A stretch of DNA of 64,000 nt, taken from assembly GCA_027574665.1 (NCBI GenBank), contig CM050650.1, positions 97,127,086 through 97,191,085 of the forward strand. The letters run 5' to 3'. Each line of letters begins with the position of its first letter. Positions within the stretch are counted from its first letter, which is position 1. Both the position numbers and the translations under genes were made by a program. The notes beneath the pieces were generated by a model that had not been told where the DNA came from, ran no database searches, and saw only the letters and a program-made list of their open reading frames with translations. The DNA is from Rhynochetos jubatus (Eukaryota; Chordata; Aves; Eurypygiformes; Rhynochetidae). This document shows positions 39,166-52,900 of this stretch, piece by piece.

Positions 39166-40007
39166 ACTTTCCTGTTAGGAGCCAGTCTGAGAACAGGTAT
39201 CTTTTAAGTCATGATTCATAAATTATATATGTTGAAGAAAAGCATTCCGTTGAAGTAAATGAACCTTGGGTGCATGCTGCCTGTAGCATGCTCCATGATA
39301 TATGCAATAGAAAGACTCCCATTAACCAATCTACTGAAGTATCATATACTTGACTGTTGGACTGACAGAGCTGGATGGAGTAAGTGAGGCATAAAGTAAG
39401 CGAAGTAGAACCTAGCATAAACAGTATCTGTTTCACCTAAAATAGATATTACCATTTTCAGCTAGTAACGTGCTTATATACAAGCATGAATTTCTGGGGG
39501 AGGGTTTAGTATCTAAATAATAGTATCTATAATATGTGGAAAACATGCCAGCATTAAGTGAAAAATTGTATCTTCTCTACAAGGTAGACAATATTAGGCA
39601 AGATAAAGTATATTTGTTATCCTTATGCTTTGCAATTCTACCAGTATCTCCACAGCAAAAGAGAAAATAAACAGTTTGAAGGTGAATAAAAGCATTTTCC
39701 TTTCTTCCCTTTTATTCATCACTCTCTAGAAAGACTTTTTAAGTAGGCAACATTAGGTTTGTGTATAACAGTATCTAGTCCTATATAAATTCAGAGACAC
39801 TAAACATTGCAGTCGCTTCTATTATAATCTTGTTGTTTGTCTATTGCATGACCTGTTCCACTCTTTCTTTACTTTCTAACGGGCTTAATTATCTGAAAGA
39901 CTGGAAACGTCATATTGATTTAATATCAACTTTCACCAAATCTGAGAAAACATTTTCATTGTTAACATTCCTTCACGGAATCTAGTGTAATCCTTCTGAC
40001 AGAAATG

Positions 40008-40215
40008 TTAGAATTATAGAAGTAAGGCTGAAATACGTTTAGGTAATCACCTGGTCTACACCACTGCCTTAGCAGAACACACTTATGCCATATTTGTCTT
40101 ATCTTTCAATTAAATGTTTATGACATTTCTGACAGATGTTTGTCTAACATGTCCTTAAAAATGTCCCTCTAGTGAGGGAGTCTGTACAAACACGTGCAAT
40201 CTACCTCAGTACCCA
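40008..40215 (-). mobile_element. Old CR1-like LINE 3' end, minus strand
   Basis: On the + strand, 'gaattatagaagtaaggctg' begins a reversed CR1-type tail. 'atcacctggtctacaccactgcc', 'cagatgtttgtctaacatgtcc' and 'ttaaaaatgtccctctagtg' follow in the order expected for old CR1 families shared by turtles, crocodiles and birds. It is far more diverged than the other CR1 copies in the window. The 81-codon minus-strand frame nearby is not part of a recognisable ORF2. Confidence 0.6.
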
Positions 40216-43200
40216 TACTAACAGAGATATAATTTTTTATAATGTCTGACATGGAGACAAAGGAAAGATTACTGATTTCTTGTTTGTAGCAGCCTTCTGT
40301 GTACTTGGAGATTATATTATGTATCTGATTTGGCTTGCCTTCTTCATCTCTTTTAATTTTGCCTAAGTTACGTATGGTATCATCAACATCAGATATCATC
40401 TCCAAAAATGCCAAAAAAATAAAGGATATATCTTGAATTTTATGAAATCTGGAATTAAACTTATCTTTCAGGTCACTTTTCCAGATCCCCAGTTGGTTCT
40501 TGAAGCATTTTTCTACTCTCGATTCTCTTGGCCCACGTATTCTTCAATGCCATTCACCATTTGAAGGCTAATAGCAAACCTTATGTAGCAGCAACAATAG
40601 AAACGAGGAAATGCAGATACCAAATATGTTGATGATAGTAAGGTAACAGAAGAGCTGAGATTAGTGACACTGGATTGAGCAAAACTCCTGCTGATTAATA
40701 AAGTGGGTTGTTAAGAAATATGACATCATTCATTGTCCTTGCATTGGAAAGAAGCATAAAAATGCTTTACGTGTGTACTGTCTCTATACCTACATATCCT
40801 ATTGTTGTGCTTACCTTTTCTATAACAGAACTTCATTGTTGACTAATTTTCAACTTGTCATCTACACTTAAGGATCTTTACTGTGGAATTGTTATCAGCT
40901 GAATAGTCCTAGGAGTTTTCAAAATCCATTATTAAGTATGTTTTGCTTATAATTATTATGCCATATTAAGCACTGTGTTCATTATGTTAATAATAGATGA
41001 ATTATTGCTAGATTATGTGAAGGGACATGACAACAAGCCTAGGAAAACACCCCCTTAAAAGCTAACTGAAAGAAAGCTGATGATTTACATCAAGCCAATT
41101 TCTGGTGAATCTTTATCATATTAATTTATCTCTGAATCAATGAAAATATCATGGGAATTGAAGAGTAGAATAAATAAACATTTTAATCTCATTTAAATAT
41201 CTTTTAACATAAAAAACTCCAAGGTTTTGTACAAAATAAAGGCAAAAATTCAGTGTCTGACAGACCAATCTTTTCATACTAAAAGTGGTTAATATGGAAG
41301 CACATATGGTAAACAATGTTTGAAATTTAACAGGTCCATGTTGGTAGTATTTAAAATACATTCTCACTGCACGTTAATAATGGGAAGCCAAGAAGTGTTG
41401 TTCTCTTATGGCTACTTCATTTCTTACAGCTTGATATATGTATGACTGGAGAAGGCTCAGCAATTCTAATGAGAGAGTCATGTAAGGATGCTATTATTCT
41501 TCCTGGATTAATCAGAACTGAGGATGAGATGGCCATATTTTTCTCTCTTGTGTTAATGCGAGTCCGTTGACATGTGTACACTTTAAAAGAATTTGGCCTG
41601 CTTTCAGAAGGCCCAGAAGATACTGTGATGGCAGTTTCAAAGTCAGAATTTTGGCAAATGACATTTTCCAAATGTACAGCAAATTATGCTTGTTTAAAGT
41701 CTACTAAAAACCAAAAGGCTAATAGTAACTTTTTAATGTCAAACTCCGTATTATGTCTATAGGAAAGTCTATAAAAAAGTCTGTAAGAAAGATTTGAAAT
41801 GGTAGCATAACAACAGCTTTATTAATATGGTAAGATTTGTGTTAAAAAAAAGTGAAGACCTCTGGAATACGCAAAATCACATGGTGAAGAGCTATAAAGT
41901 TTTTCTGTTTCTTGTTACTTTTCTCATTCAGATATGTAAACTTGAAAATTTTGTAAAATACATATGTGGAAAAAGAGGAAAAATGAGGCATTTATTGCAA
42001 AAATTATGATAGTACTGTGCAAATCACTCTGTATATAACATAGGAGTTCTAGTTTAAATATCTTAGGTACATTTCAGTTCAAACTTCCTCACATATTTTG
42101 AAGTGTTGACTGAAATGTTTGTTAATTCCCACAGATAAATCCAAAATTCTGACAGAAATTCAAACGTGTTCTCTGTATAAAACAACCTTGTCAATAGAAC
42201 TATAATCAAATTCAAATCAGAAACCTTTAATTTGAAAGTAAACTGATGTTGAAAGTGGTGTCTGACTGGTATTTCCATAAAACTGCGCATCTGTGTTCAA
42301 ACACCTAGATAGTTCCTTTTTATGTTTCCTTGGTTGCAACCAGAATGAAGAAAGAGAAAGTGATGTGTTTGGAGGACCTTCAAAGTCAAAATATAATGTA
42401 GTTGGAATAATGCCCTAAAAACCTCAGTTTTCAGGATTTGTTAGGCTGTCCTTTTTGCAACTCTTTTCACTGAAAGCCATAAGTAGTATTTTGCAACAAT
42501 GCAAAATTGAGCACTTAGGAACAACCTGAGCTCTATGTATAATACCAGGAAAGATCTCCAGTTCAGTTTGAAGTATTTTGCTTTTCTGCAGCAGCCAGTA
42601 CCTCTAATGGGGACCTCTAATGTCTTTTCTCATCAAGAAGAATCAGTGCAGTACTGCAGAAGCCACTGTGCCATGGAAACACATTATATAAGGCATAGAG
42701 ATAGACGAGCAGTATCGTTTGTTTCTTAGCTATATTGGTACAAATATATCAGAGCAACTTCTTATATTCATAAGGCTAGAGACCCAAAAATATCCATGAG
42801 ACTTACTATGTTTACTCTTACGTATGCTAATTGGCTGTCCTTAAGGGCTCATTCTCTTAATGTTGTTCCCCTTTTTGTATTTTTCCAAGTTCTACTTTTC
42901 CTATGTATTCAGGTATATCTGATCAAGAAATAAGAGTGGAATTCAAATACAAATAGCAGAATCTATTTTTTAGCACTGTTAAAAGGAACAGCTTTTGATG
43001 TGTGGATATGGGGAAGGTGTCAGCAATAGCAGGGTATGTAATGTTCACTGTAACGCTGCCAAAGACAGTAAGCTGTTTTTCTTCACATAGTGAGGAACAG
43101 CTCTTGAATCTTACACAAATATGAGGCACTCTAAGGGCCAATTAAGAAAACACTGAAAATACATCATCAGCAAAACTGTCACATTTCCTGCCCCATCAGA

Positions 43201-43258
43201 AGAGTCTTTAATAGCTAGCATTTCTTTTCTCCTCCAAAACCAGACCTCTGACAACTAA

Positions 43259-43645
43259 TCACAGAATCATAGAATCATGGAATATCTCAAGTTGGAAGGG
43301 ACCCATAAGGATCATCGAATCCAACTCCCTGATCCTTGCAGGACTACCTAAAACTAAACCATATGACTAAAAGTGTTGTCTAGACACTCATTGAAGTCTG
43401 ACACACTTGTAATTAAGAAGATTAAACAAACAAGCCTGTAAGTAGCAGGATCTTCCTTCTTTCCCTTCTTGAAAAATGAGATAACATTTTCCAGCTTCCA
43501 GTGGACTGGGACTCCTCCATACTCCCAGGGGTATTGAAAAATAATGAAGAGAGTTCCTGTGATGGCATTGGTATGCTCTTTCTGTACCCTGGGATGACTC
43601 ACATAGGGCCTCATAGATTTATGCACATCCAACTGGAGCTGCAAG
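43259..43645 (-). mobile_element. Rearranged CR1 LINE, minus strand (3' end joined to RT fragment)
   Basis: The first part (43259-about 43430) is a reversed CR1 3' end with two octamer-like units 'aatcatag' and 'aatcatgg', then 'gttggaagggaccc'. The second part (about 43440-43645), read on the minus strand, encodes CR1 ORF2 finger-region sequence. A segment like LDVHKSMRPYVSHPRV is followed by WKLENVISFFKKGKKEDPA, matching the usual 'DWK-ANVTP-FKKGKKEDPGNYRP' block ahead of the catalytic core. The catalytic core and the rest of ORF2, about 1 kb in a full element, are absent between the parts. This is an internal deletion or two nested copies. The element is dead. Confidence 0.8.
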
Positions 43646-46600
43646 TTTCAAAAAAGTTCAGAGTTGGCTGGGTGTTTATCATCTTCTAATGCATTCCAAA
43701 CATTCACACACCTCTTTTGGATGTTTGGTGGTTTTTGGTGTTGGGTTTGGTTGTTGTTTTTTTTTAAGGGATTACTACAAGACACTATTAGGGGTCAATG
43801 TCATTTGAGATTATTTATCTTCCATGCTTTTGTCTACCCCCTTCCCTTGACTTTCTTTCTCTCCCCGCCTCCCCTCCCAGTATGCTTTTACAGTTCCATC
43901 AGCTAATAGCAACTAGAAAACCTGAAATTTGGTGTTGAATGACTGGACATTACAACAGATGTTTATTTAATTTTAAACAAAATGTCAGACATAAAACGAA
44001 GAATTCATTTTTATAATTATCACTTCTTAGTGTTGTAATTGAAAGGTGTAAGAAGTACAAAAATTTGACCCGGTTGAAATAGAAAAGGGTGAAGAGACAT
44101 GTGAACATGGCCATGGAAGCAGTATGTTGAAAAGTTTGGGAAGAGAAGCTATGTTTTTACTAATTAAATTTTTAAAATATATTTTTTAAGGAAAAATAAG
44201 AATTGGTAAGTGCAACAATTTTGGAAAGAAGTACCAAGGGGTTATTTAAACTGTAAGACACAGTACAGTTTTTCTCACTTGTGAATTGAATGTGCTCAGT
44301 CAAAAGTAAAATCACTGTTCTTGAAAAATCTCCTGTATTGCTTGACAGCTGGTTAGATGTTCCCTTGACAACTGCCCTGTTTAATCAAGGGTGTAAATGA
44401 AGCTGCTGTTTCAGTGTTTTGCAGGAGTCATTTTAGATTGTGTTTTTAATATCAACACTTTTTCAGTAAAGAGGATTTTTTTCTATGATTTGCTGTTAAG
44501 TTGGTCTAGTGTTTGTCAGTTTGTCAGTTCTAAATGCAATCTTCCAATTGTGGTATTAGAAAATGGACAGTAATATAACTACTTTGTAATCTTTTTTTCA
44601 GATTACCAGACACTGGTGTGTGTGAGACAAATATAAGCTCTTTGTTCAGAAAAAATCTTAGCATGATCATTTACCTTTGATAAGAACAGAGGCCGGTTCT
44701 CTTTATAATGCTTGGGTTGTTTGTTTTATACCTGATGATCTGACATTTTAATTTTGTTATGCCTCTCCTTAATCTGTTGGAAATACAGCTGCACCTTCAG
44801 CACTATATAGAAAACATAATTGCTGTAAACTAAATTTTCTTAAGTATGTTTACACAACCATGAATGCACCATTTTTACATGATTACATTAGGTAATTATA
44901 ATGCATGAATGCAGTTAAAAGTCTTCCAGAAGTTCCAGTCTCCAGAACTATTGTCATCTGTATTGTCAGATATGTAATCAGTTTAAGATACTTTACTGTG
45001 TTTCCCTTGATATAAACTGGAAGCTGAAGCAATCATGCAATCAATTAGGGCCTAAGTCAGTCTTTCCAATGATTAGCAGAGACATTAGCATGCATTTTGC
45101 ATTCGTGCTTTCTACTGTGCTCCTTTAGTGCCACCTGGTGACTCTCTTGAAAGAAAAAAACAAAAAAAGAAGCATTTCTCACATGGAGAAGTAGTTGTGA
45201 TAATTTAAGATAAAATATTTGATTGAGCAAGATTATACCAGGTAACATTTCATTTAGAAATGCCCTAATCTTAGCTAGTTTAAGAGGATTTCTTTCAATA
45301 TCATTTACAGGCCTAAATTAATCCAATACTTAATTTCCGCAATTGTGTCATAGGTATGAGCGTGTTAGGTAAACATTGCACTTTGCTAGAAAATACAGTG
45401 TTCATGCACATAATTAATCAAGGTGTAACTAGTAATGGTATTCATCACTATATATAACTACTATTTTGCATCTGTTGAGATCCATGAGTCTTTCACAGAG
45501 AAACAACCCCTGTAGTAAATCCTTTGTTAATTCTTGTTCTTAACAAGCTTATATAAAATCCACCGCAGCTATGAAAAAAATCATGTTATTCTAAGTGGAG
45601 TGCAGAAAAGAATGTTGAACCTCTTCTATTTCCAATCTGTGGAAACAAATATTTGACTACCTCAGACCTGTACCTTGGCATCTACAGGAACAGGTTGGGC
45701 TCCACATGGCTCCAGACCTATTTAGATTATTGTGCATAACATTCCCATACATCCTCCCCACACACGCTTCCCATACCTACTGCCCACACACCCAATTCTC
45801 TACTGTTCTGTGAATCCTTTTTATATCATTATGAGTGTGATGTGCATGAATCACAATTTTAGTGCCTGACAAAATAATCCTGCAAGAGGAATCACATTGC
45901 ATACTCTCCTGTCACTGTCTCTGGAGAGAAAAATACGCTGGCTTTGAATGCAACTGAAATATGCCACTGAGATGTGAGGCAGATGGACTGAAATGCCTTC
46001 AGCATCTGAACGGGTGAAAAAGCACAACTGAACTAAAAATACTTCAAAATTTAAAGATGTCAGTGATTAGCCACTTTGATCTCAGGTGTTCTTAATGTGA
46101 GGTCAGTATCTCATAATATGAGGTTAATTAGAAAAATAAAGAAAAAATGTCAAGAGAATAAATCATCAGTTCAATTTTATCTTTTTTAATGTGGATAATG
46201 GATTTCAATCTTCTGTTAGATGTGTGCAACAATACAACTGCATTTATCCAGTTGCAAGATTAAGACAGATTTAATCTTAGATTATAAGAAAAATCTTATC
46301 GAGTTACAGAGCTACATAAAGGGATATTTTATTTTAGTTCAGGTCATTTCTGTATCAGAATATTTCATGCACATTCTTTTTCCTTTCATTGTTTTTAAAA
46401 ACTAGTACAATTATGTCTTGCATATGTCCATATTGCAGCACTTTGTTGTTGTAAATGAAATAGTAAAGATAGATACAGCATTTCTGTTTTAATTACCATT
46501 TTTCATTATTTTCATAATTTTCTCAGGAAACCGTCTTTGAGGCTGTAATTTTCCATGCTCTGTCTCTTTCTAAAAGCTATTTTAAGCATTTTTGAGTAAT

Positions 46601-48246
46601 CTAGCAAATTCAAACAGTCCTAATTTTGTGGTAATGTAAGCATGAAAAATATTCATTTTGTTTGCATTTCAAATGACAATTTTCCTTTCTATGACATAAG
46701 AGAGTGCAAAATGTCAACTATTACTTGCTTAGAAATCCTAGCAGAGAAAGGAACAAATGCTGAAGAAAGTAGTGGTAACATTCCTAATGTGCACTCCAGA
46801 ATAGAGTGCAGTAGGTTGCTGCTTATAGCCTGTGGTTTTTTCTCACGACTCAGTCACTAATCTACTGGCTGACATCAAACAAATCAGTTCTTTTTGTTGA
46901 GATTTCATTGCTGTTTCTTAAAACAAACAAAAAAACTTTATGTCTTTTGTGAAGTTGAGACCTAATGATCAAAACCACTGTATAATAACTGATATTTATA
47001 GATACTGGGGTTTTTTTCATTAGAATTTATTTTTTCTTTATTCTGACACATTTCATTAAAGGTAGAATGGATCACCAGGTATGCCTGCATGAGGAATGAC
47101 TGTGTATTATCTATATGAATTTAAGATACTTGGGCTTGTCTACATAAAGACACTGCAGTAAAGACCATGTCAGCATCAAGTAATGTTTAAGGCTTATTTT
47201 AATTGCATCTATTTTTAATCCCCCTTGAAGAAAATCAAAAATTACATAGACCATATAGTTCTTTTCTTTTCCGTTAGATGAATATTCTTTATTAACTTTG
47301 CCACATCGCTTAAACTTTTGTTCTTTGTGGGTTGGACTATTATAATATGCGATACAAAGGGTTAAACCTTGAATTGATTTAGAAACTGCAGCCAATGCAG
47401 ACTTCAGAAACCTTCCTGAAAAGCAGGAACAAGGCAGAGACAGAGGGTAGGCTTTGCCATAAGCATGTTAAGTCTATACTACAATATCCACTCGGAGTAG
47501 AAAGCATCAAGGAAAGGTTATGAGCTAGTTTTCTCCAATAGAATCCTAAACTATCTTATTATCTTATTATTGGAAATCACAGGAGATGGAGTTTTTTCTC
47601 AAAAATTGTTCTTATTCCAACTATCTAAAAAGGACATCACAAAACTATCTGTCAATGTACCCATTATTTATTAAGAAGGAACTTCTGTTTACTTAATCTA
47701 TATTTTATGATCAAATTGTGAAAATTAGCTGATCTTCAGAACAGCAAATATTGCTCCTGACTCCCTACATTCTAAATCAATGTTATTCTAAATTTAGACT
47801 ATATAAGAAGGAACTTAAAATATACTTTAAAAATCCATTATTATTTTTTTAACCTAAAATAAGAAAGAAAAATGGACATTTTTAAAACTCATTTGAATAC
47901 TCTGGGGGTCTAAGTCATATTTCAAAAGGTGATAATAGAAGATGTCTTTCAGATATCTCAATCTTAAAAAAAAAAAAAAAATATTGTTGTTCCTGGCTCA
48001 AAATAGGAAAAGTGTTGCATACTTAGAAAGGTGAAATAATTTGTCGCATTTCAATTCCATGCAGCAGATCACAGTGAAAATTCAATGAGTTAGTATTGAC
48101 TGAATGAGCTCTGGAACCGGAAGCAATATAATCATTGGAAAGGTAGGATTTATTAGTATGGGTGCATCACCTGCTGATATAGATATACTGCCTATGAGAC
48201 TTGTCTTAGTAGATGCACCATTTTTTGCTGCTCACACAGAAATCAC

Positions 48247-48330
48247 TACACTGCAGTGAATGCTATAAATATTCATTAGGGGCCTAATACTATATCCATT
48301 TATGTCAATACAATGTTCGCAGTAACTTCA
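48247..48330. repeat. Possible decayed ancient repeat
   Basis: The text 'attaggggcctaatactata' followed by 'tgtcaatac' and 'gcagtaacttcagagg' weakly resembles old amniote repeats of the 'gggcctgatcctgctccc ... gacttcaatgg' type. It is too diverged to be sure. Confidence 0.25.
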
Positions 48331-49829
48331 GAGGTAAAATCTGAGACTCTACATTTCATATTGAATCTACAGCCAGGAGGATGAAACAGTAAGACACCAG
48401 ACACAGGAGTAGGAAAGTAAAGCTCAAGGCACAGCATGGAACAAATCATATCATGGCAGGCGCATACAACCAACCATGTAGTGGTATATGAAAAGGTAGG
48501 CATTGGAGAGCACGGTAGGTCTTGATGTGGTTCATCCAGGAGTAAAGTCATCCTTGGCAGTGCTGAGGTCATTTCTATGATTATTAATATATACTTCTAC
48601 TGTTCAGGACATAATGGGCTTTAAAATATTTTAACCCTTTCATATGTCTATATCCTAACATAAAAATTCATCTATCCCAACACAAAATAGTTTATGAGGT
48701 TCCTGTTGTTGTCCTTCAGCCTTTCTTGAGCTAAGAAAAATGGAAAATTTGGCACTCCATATCAATGGGGTTTTTTCCAGATTATTTTGAAAAATCTGTT
48801 GTGTAACATTCGTGAAATATTACAAAAAAATGTAACGTTCTTGTTAAAGGCCTTAATCTGGAAACTAAATAATATGGATTTGACTGAGCAGTGTTTCACG
48901 TACAGAGTACGTGTAGTCAATGAACCTGAACATGCTTCCCAAAAGGAGGCATCATCACATTCTCTTTTAAAGTATGTGAAAAATGAGACTGAGGCAAGGT
49001 GGAATTGGGAAGCACTTTTACAGAAATAGCAGAGCTCAGTTTTAAAGAACTACTGTTCTCCTATTCTGCCATTGCTGTGATAATGGTTATGCAAATTTCC
49101 TTTCTAAACACAAAACCCGTGTATTTGAAAATCATCTTGTTGAATTGAATTTTTATTGTTGATAATATTAATAGCATTTCATCAGAGCTCATCATAGAAA
49201 GAACCTGAAGAATTCACAATGTTTTATTGAACGCTCACTAGTATTTACTTTACAAATTCCCTTAACCTTATATTCTTCTTTATCTCTGAAGCTCAGTACC
49301 AGAGCTTACATTAACAACACGCTTCCCAAGCAGCGATAACTATATCACAGTGTAATCTTGCTGCTCAGAGGTATGCAGCCTTTCATATCTTATTCCATTT
49401 CTGTTTCCCCTGTAGGGCAGGAAAAGGAAATTTCCACCTAGGGAGTTCAGCATCATTCAACATTGATGTTACTTGTCCAACACTCCTCTATACTAGGGAG
49501 ACCATATGTCAGCCACAGTTAGCACTTACAATTTATCAATGCCCACTTACGCATGTAAAGATCTTTCTTCTTTGTCTCTGTATACATTTCAAACACTAGA
49601 TTCAGGAACAGTAGGAAAGCAAATAGAAGAAGGACATTAGTAGAAGAAACTTATATCTTTTTTCTCCTGGGTAGTCCAAGTAGCCATGAGACTGGAATTA
49701 CAAATATGCAAAGATTATCAACCTTTATGGAGGCAGAAGCATCTTTTTCACCTTGCCTTTGCCGTGTGAGGTTTGAATACTCTGCTGTCAACAGCATAAA
49801 CTGTAATGAGATCTTCTGTTTCCTTCCAG

Positions 49830-49938
49830 CTATATGTTACCTGTGAGCAGTCCTGAAGGTTACTGTATGATTGAAATGGCTGCAGACAGAAATCCTCCTG
49901 TACAGCACAGACTTTCTCTCTCATACCAAGCATCTCAG
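49830..49938 (+). CDS. EYS: EYS exon C: late part of laminin G domain
   Basis: The acceptor TTTCCTTCCAG ends at 49829 and the donor is CAG|GTGAGT at 49939. Its 109 nt are one base finishing the split codon (AG + C, Ser) and 36 full codons, so the exon ends in phase 0. The peptide contains SSPEGYCMIEMAADRNPPVQ and ends SYQASQ. The CMIEM-AD--PPVQ block followed by ASQ is characteristic of the EYS LamG as I recall it from human. The human protein has Arg at the split codon where this bird has Ser. This exon is flanked by a 33-kb intron on one side and a 3.5-kb intron on the other. Confidence 0.9.
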
Positions 49939-52900
49939 GTGAGTCTGCAAAACATCAAAAAAATAGCTATTTGCTTTGAACATTTCATCAGTATATGCAC
50001 TTTAGTTATTCTCAAAGGAGAATAGACATTCTCACTTTTTCTAAAGGAGGAAATGTAATTCCTCCCCAGATATCATATGTACTTAATTTTTCTTTAATAT
50101 GTCTTTTCACACAAGCATCCATAGTATTTCTATTAATTTCTTCAGCTTATCTGACAATGAAATTTTTATTTCAACAGCCTGAATTCCATGAAAAGGATAT
50201 TGATATTTCAAGAGGAAAAATAATATGTTAGCAATGTCATTTAACTCGGCCATGGTGTTATTAGAAAAAAAATTAGGTATTTTTAAGCATTAATCCCAAT
50301 GACTTTTTATTTGCAAGCCACACTCTCTAATGGAGGGCTGTTATGGATCATCAATGACTTAACCTGGTGTCAGTATGGTTTCTGGGACTTCACTCTGAAT
50401 AGTATTGTAAAAATGACCAGCTCCATTTTGAAACTGTTGACAGAAAAATAAATTGGCAATAGGCCATCTTTCCCAAATCTTGAGGTTTTCTGTTATTCTT
50501 TGTCTCCGTGTTATTACCTCTCTTTGTTATGCATTCTTTCATCACAAGATTATTTCTTCATGATACATTTGAAATGTTTTTAGACTTGACAATTTGAACT
50601 GTGATTGACAGCTCACCGTGTAAGTTTGTTCACTATGAGGCAGAAGAGTTAGCTGTAGAGATGCTGATCATTATGTGCATCTCATGGTATGCACTGCCAT
50701 TTAGTAATAGAATTTATCCCTGCTTCTTCCCTATGTCAATATCTAGGTGTTTGTTCAGTCTGATACAAAGAATTAACCTGTGTTAGATATTGCTAGTAGC
50801 CCAATCGGTCGTCTGATCTAAATGATCAACATGACATTCTGCTGTGGAAGATTCCTTTGTCTCTCCCTCTATGTATCAGATTCATAACTCCTGCAGAATA
50901 TAAAGCTCATGCTACTGGCAGCTTCTGCATAGAGAATCTGGGGAAAGAACTTACCTATCAGTACCTAACTATATCGACAACCAGAAATACCTTACTCATA
51001 GAAAAACTTACTGGTAGCCACCTTTGATGTCATGCACCAAGATCATACAACAGAATATTTCTGCCCCTAATCAGGGAGTTTCTCTGGTTCCTAGGAAAGT
51101 CCATAACTCTTCTCTGTTACTTTTTGTGGGATACACAGTCAAGTTTCAGTTCATATCACAAGAGGATTTTTGAAGTGAATGTTCTGGCCATCCTTACCAC
51201 ACTTTTTTTCATGTTGTACTGCAATCCTGGAGCATGCCAGCTGAAGTCTTTTAGGGTGAAACACTACAAAAGATGATCTCTATGAGGGCACTTAATGTGT
51301 TGTAACCACTAATGGGTGTTTCATGGCACCAAGTTATACTCAATCCAGAAAAGCCCCTTGCGTGATATGTAGTAAGAATGTCATATCCTCATGAACAACT
51401 ATAGCACTTTACAAATCTGCTCCTCATCTCCCAGAGCCTCTATTTTATTTTCAAAGTAAACAAGCAAAGAAAGGAAAAAAGAAATGTCTAATCTCTAGGA
51501 GTACTAATGGATTTCTTCCCATTACTGGCCAAGCTAATCCTTTTTACCACTCAAGCTCCAAGCGAAGATGACATTTTCAAATTAGTATTTGAAAAGTTAA
51601 GCATAAGTATTACAGAAGTTAACATAATATTAATATAAAGTTATATTAAGCCTGTTATGTTATTAAAAAGACTTACAAGGATTCTTCCCATGTGCTTTCT
51701 TAAAATATATTCTGGTTAAGTCAGTTAATTTTAGAACTGGATCTTTACAGAAATAAATGTGTATTATTGTGTACTAGCATGAGTTTGAACATCTAACATG
51801 CTGTGATAAAATCCATTGATGCGAGAAACAGAGCAGAGCCTGCTGAAGTTGTTCTGCGGTAACACTGGATCTGCCCCCCAGGTCAATGTGTTTGTAAAAT
51901 AAGCCCATTAATAAAAAAAATTACGATGCAGGAGGATTGTTAAAAACACTTTTCCTAATCATAGTCACTTTCATTCCAGCCCAATGCTTTGCTTAATTCT
52001 TGTAATGGGTTCACAAGCAGAGAGAAAATATCTGTCCACAAACACTAGTTGAAAATCTTGTCTGTAACTACGCTGGTTTATAGCTTTGTTTGAAAAGGGA
52101 TAAAGTTAAGTGATATGAAATGAATTTGACAAGTGCTGAGCCAATGTCTTTGAATTCCTTCCACATGAAAAATCTGATTTAATTTTAGCCATGCTCTAAA
52201 AGAAGTAGGGTTTTTTCCTTCCCCTTCTAAATGAAAGGCATTGTAAGTAGAGGAAAATCTGCAGGTATTAGTGCTCATTGTATCTCCAAATTTCACTTGA
52301 AATTGTCAGCAACATAGCTCCAGGACTGATAAAAGCAATACAGGAAAGAGCAAAGCAAAATCTTAGATACACATGAATTCCAGATAAGTCAATTTGATGG
52401 TTTTCTCCCTTTTCTAGTTGATGTCTGAATATGGTAGTGAAGGGCCCCTTTACTATAAGTTATAACCTCACATATATTACCTCTTTGTTTTACAGATACT
52501 GTGATACATTTTTTTATTCCATTGGTCTATTCCTACTTAATTTGAATTGGTTAGGTTTCACCCACTTTCTGGATTGGAGGTATCCTACAAATAAATGCAT
52601 CACAGTGGGATACATTTATAAAAAAAAAAAAAAAAATCAAGTCTTATTGACAGGCATTTAACAAAGGAACTTAAAATGGTGAAACCCCATGTCAGAACTA
52701 CAGGAAGTCAGGCATCAGCTTGATGAGTGGAACTCACAGTGCTAAATGAGTCACAGATCCTTTATAAATGATGGTCAAGGCTTTGACTGCTAGGTCAGGT
52801 AATACTGACTAATAATTTAGTCAGTCCCAGTATGAAATAACTGTAGGTATTTCTTTGACACCTTTATAAGCATGTTATAGGTATTTGTGGCTCTAGAATT

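Larger units (their letters stand above)
16838..49829 (+). other. EYS: EYS intron B-C (33 kb)
   Basis: The intron begins GTAAGT and ends with a strong pyrimidine tract TTCTGTTTCCTTCCAG at 49829. It splits a single LamG domain across 33 kb, in keeping with the very long introns known for vertebrate EYS. Named insertions are an LTR (27.3-28.4 kb), a CR1 3' end (33.5 kb), decayed repeats (39.1 and 40.0 kb) and a rearranged CR1 (43.3 kb). The remaining stretches (16.8-27.3, 28.4-33.5, 34.0-39.0, 40.2-43.2 and 43.7-49.8 kb) are AT-rich, with homopolymer runs and small local duplications. I see no other gene or RNA in them. Confidence 0.85.
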
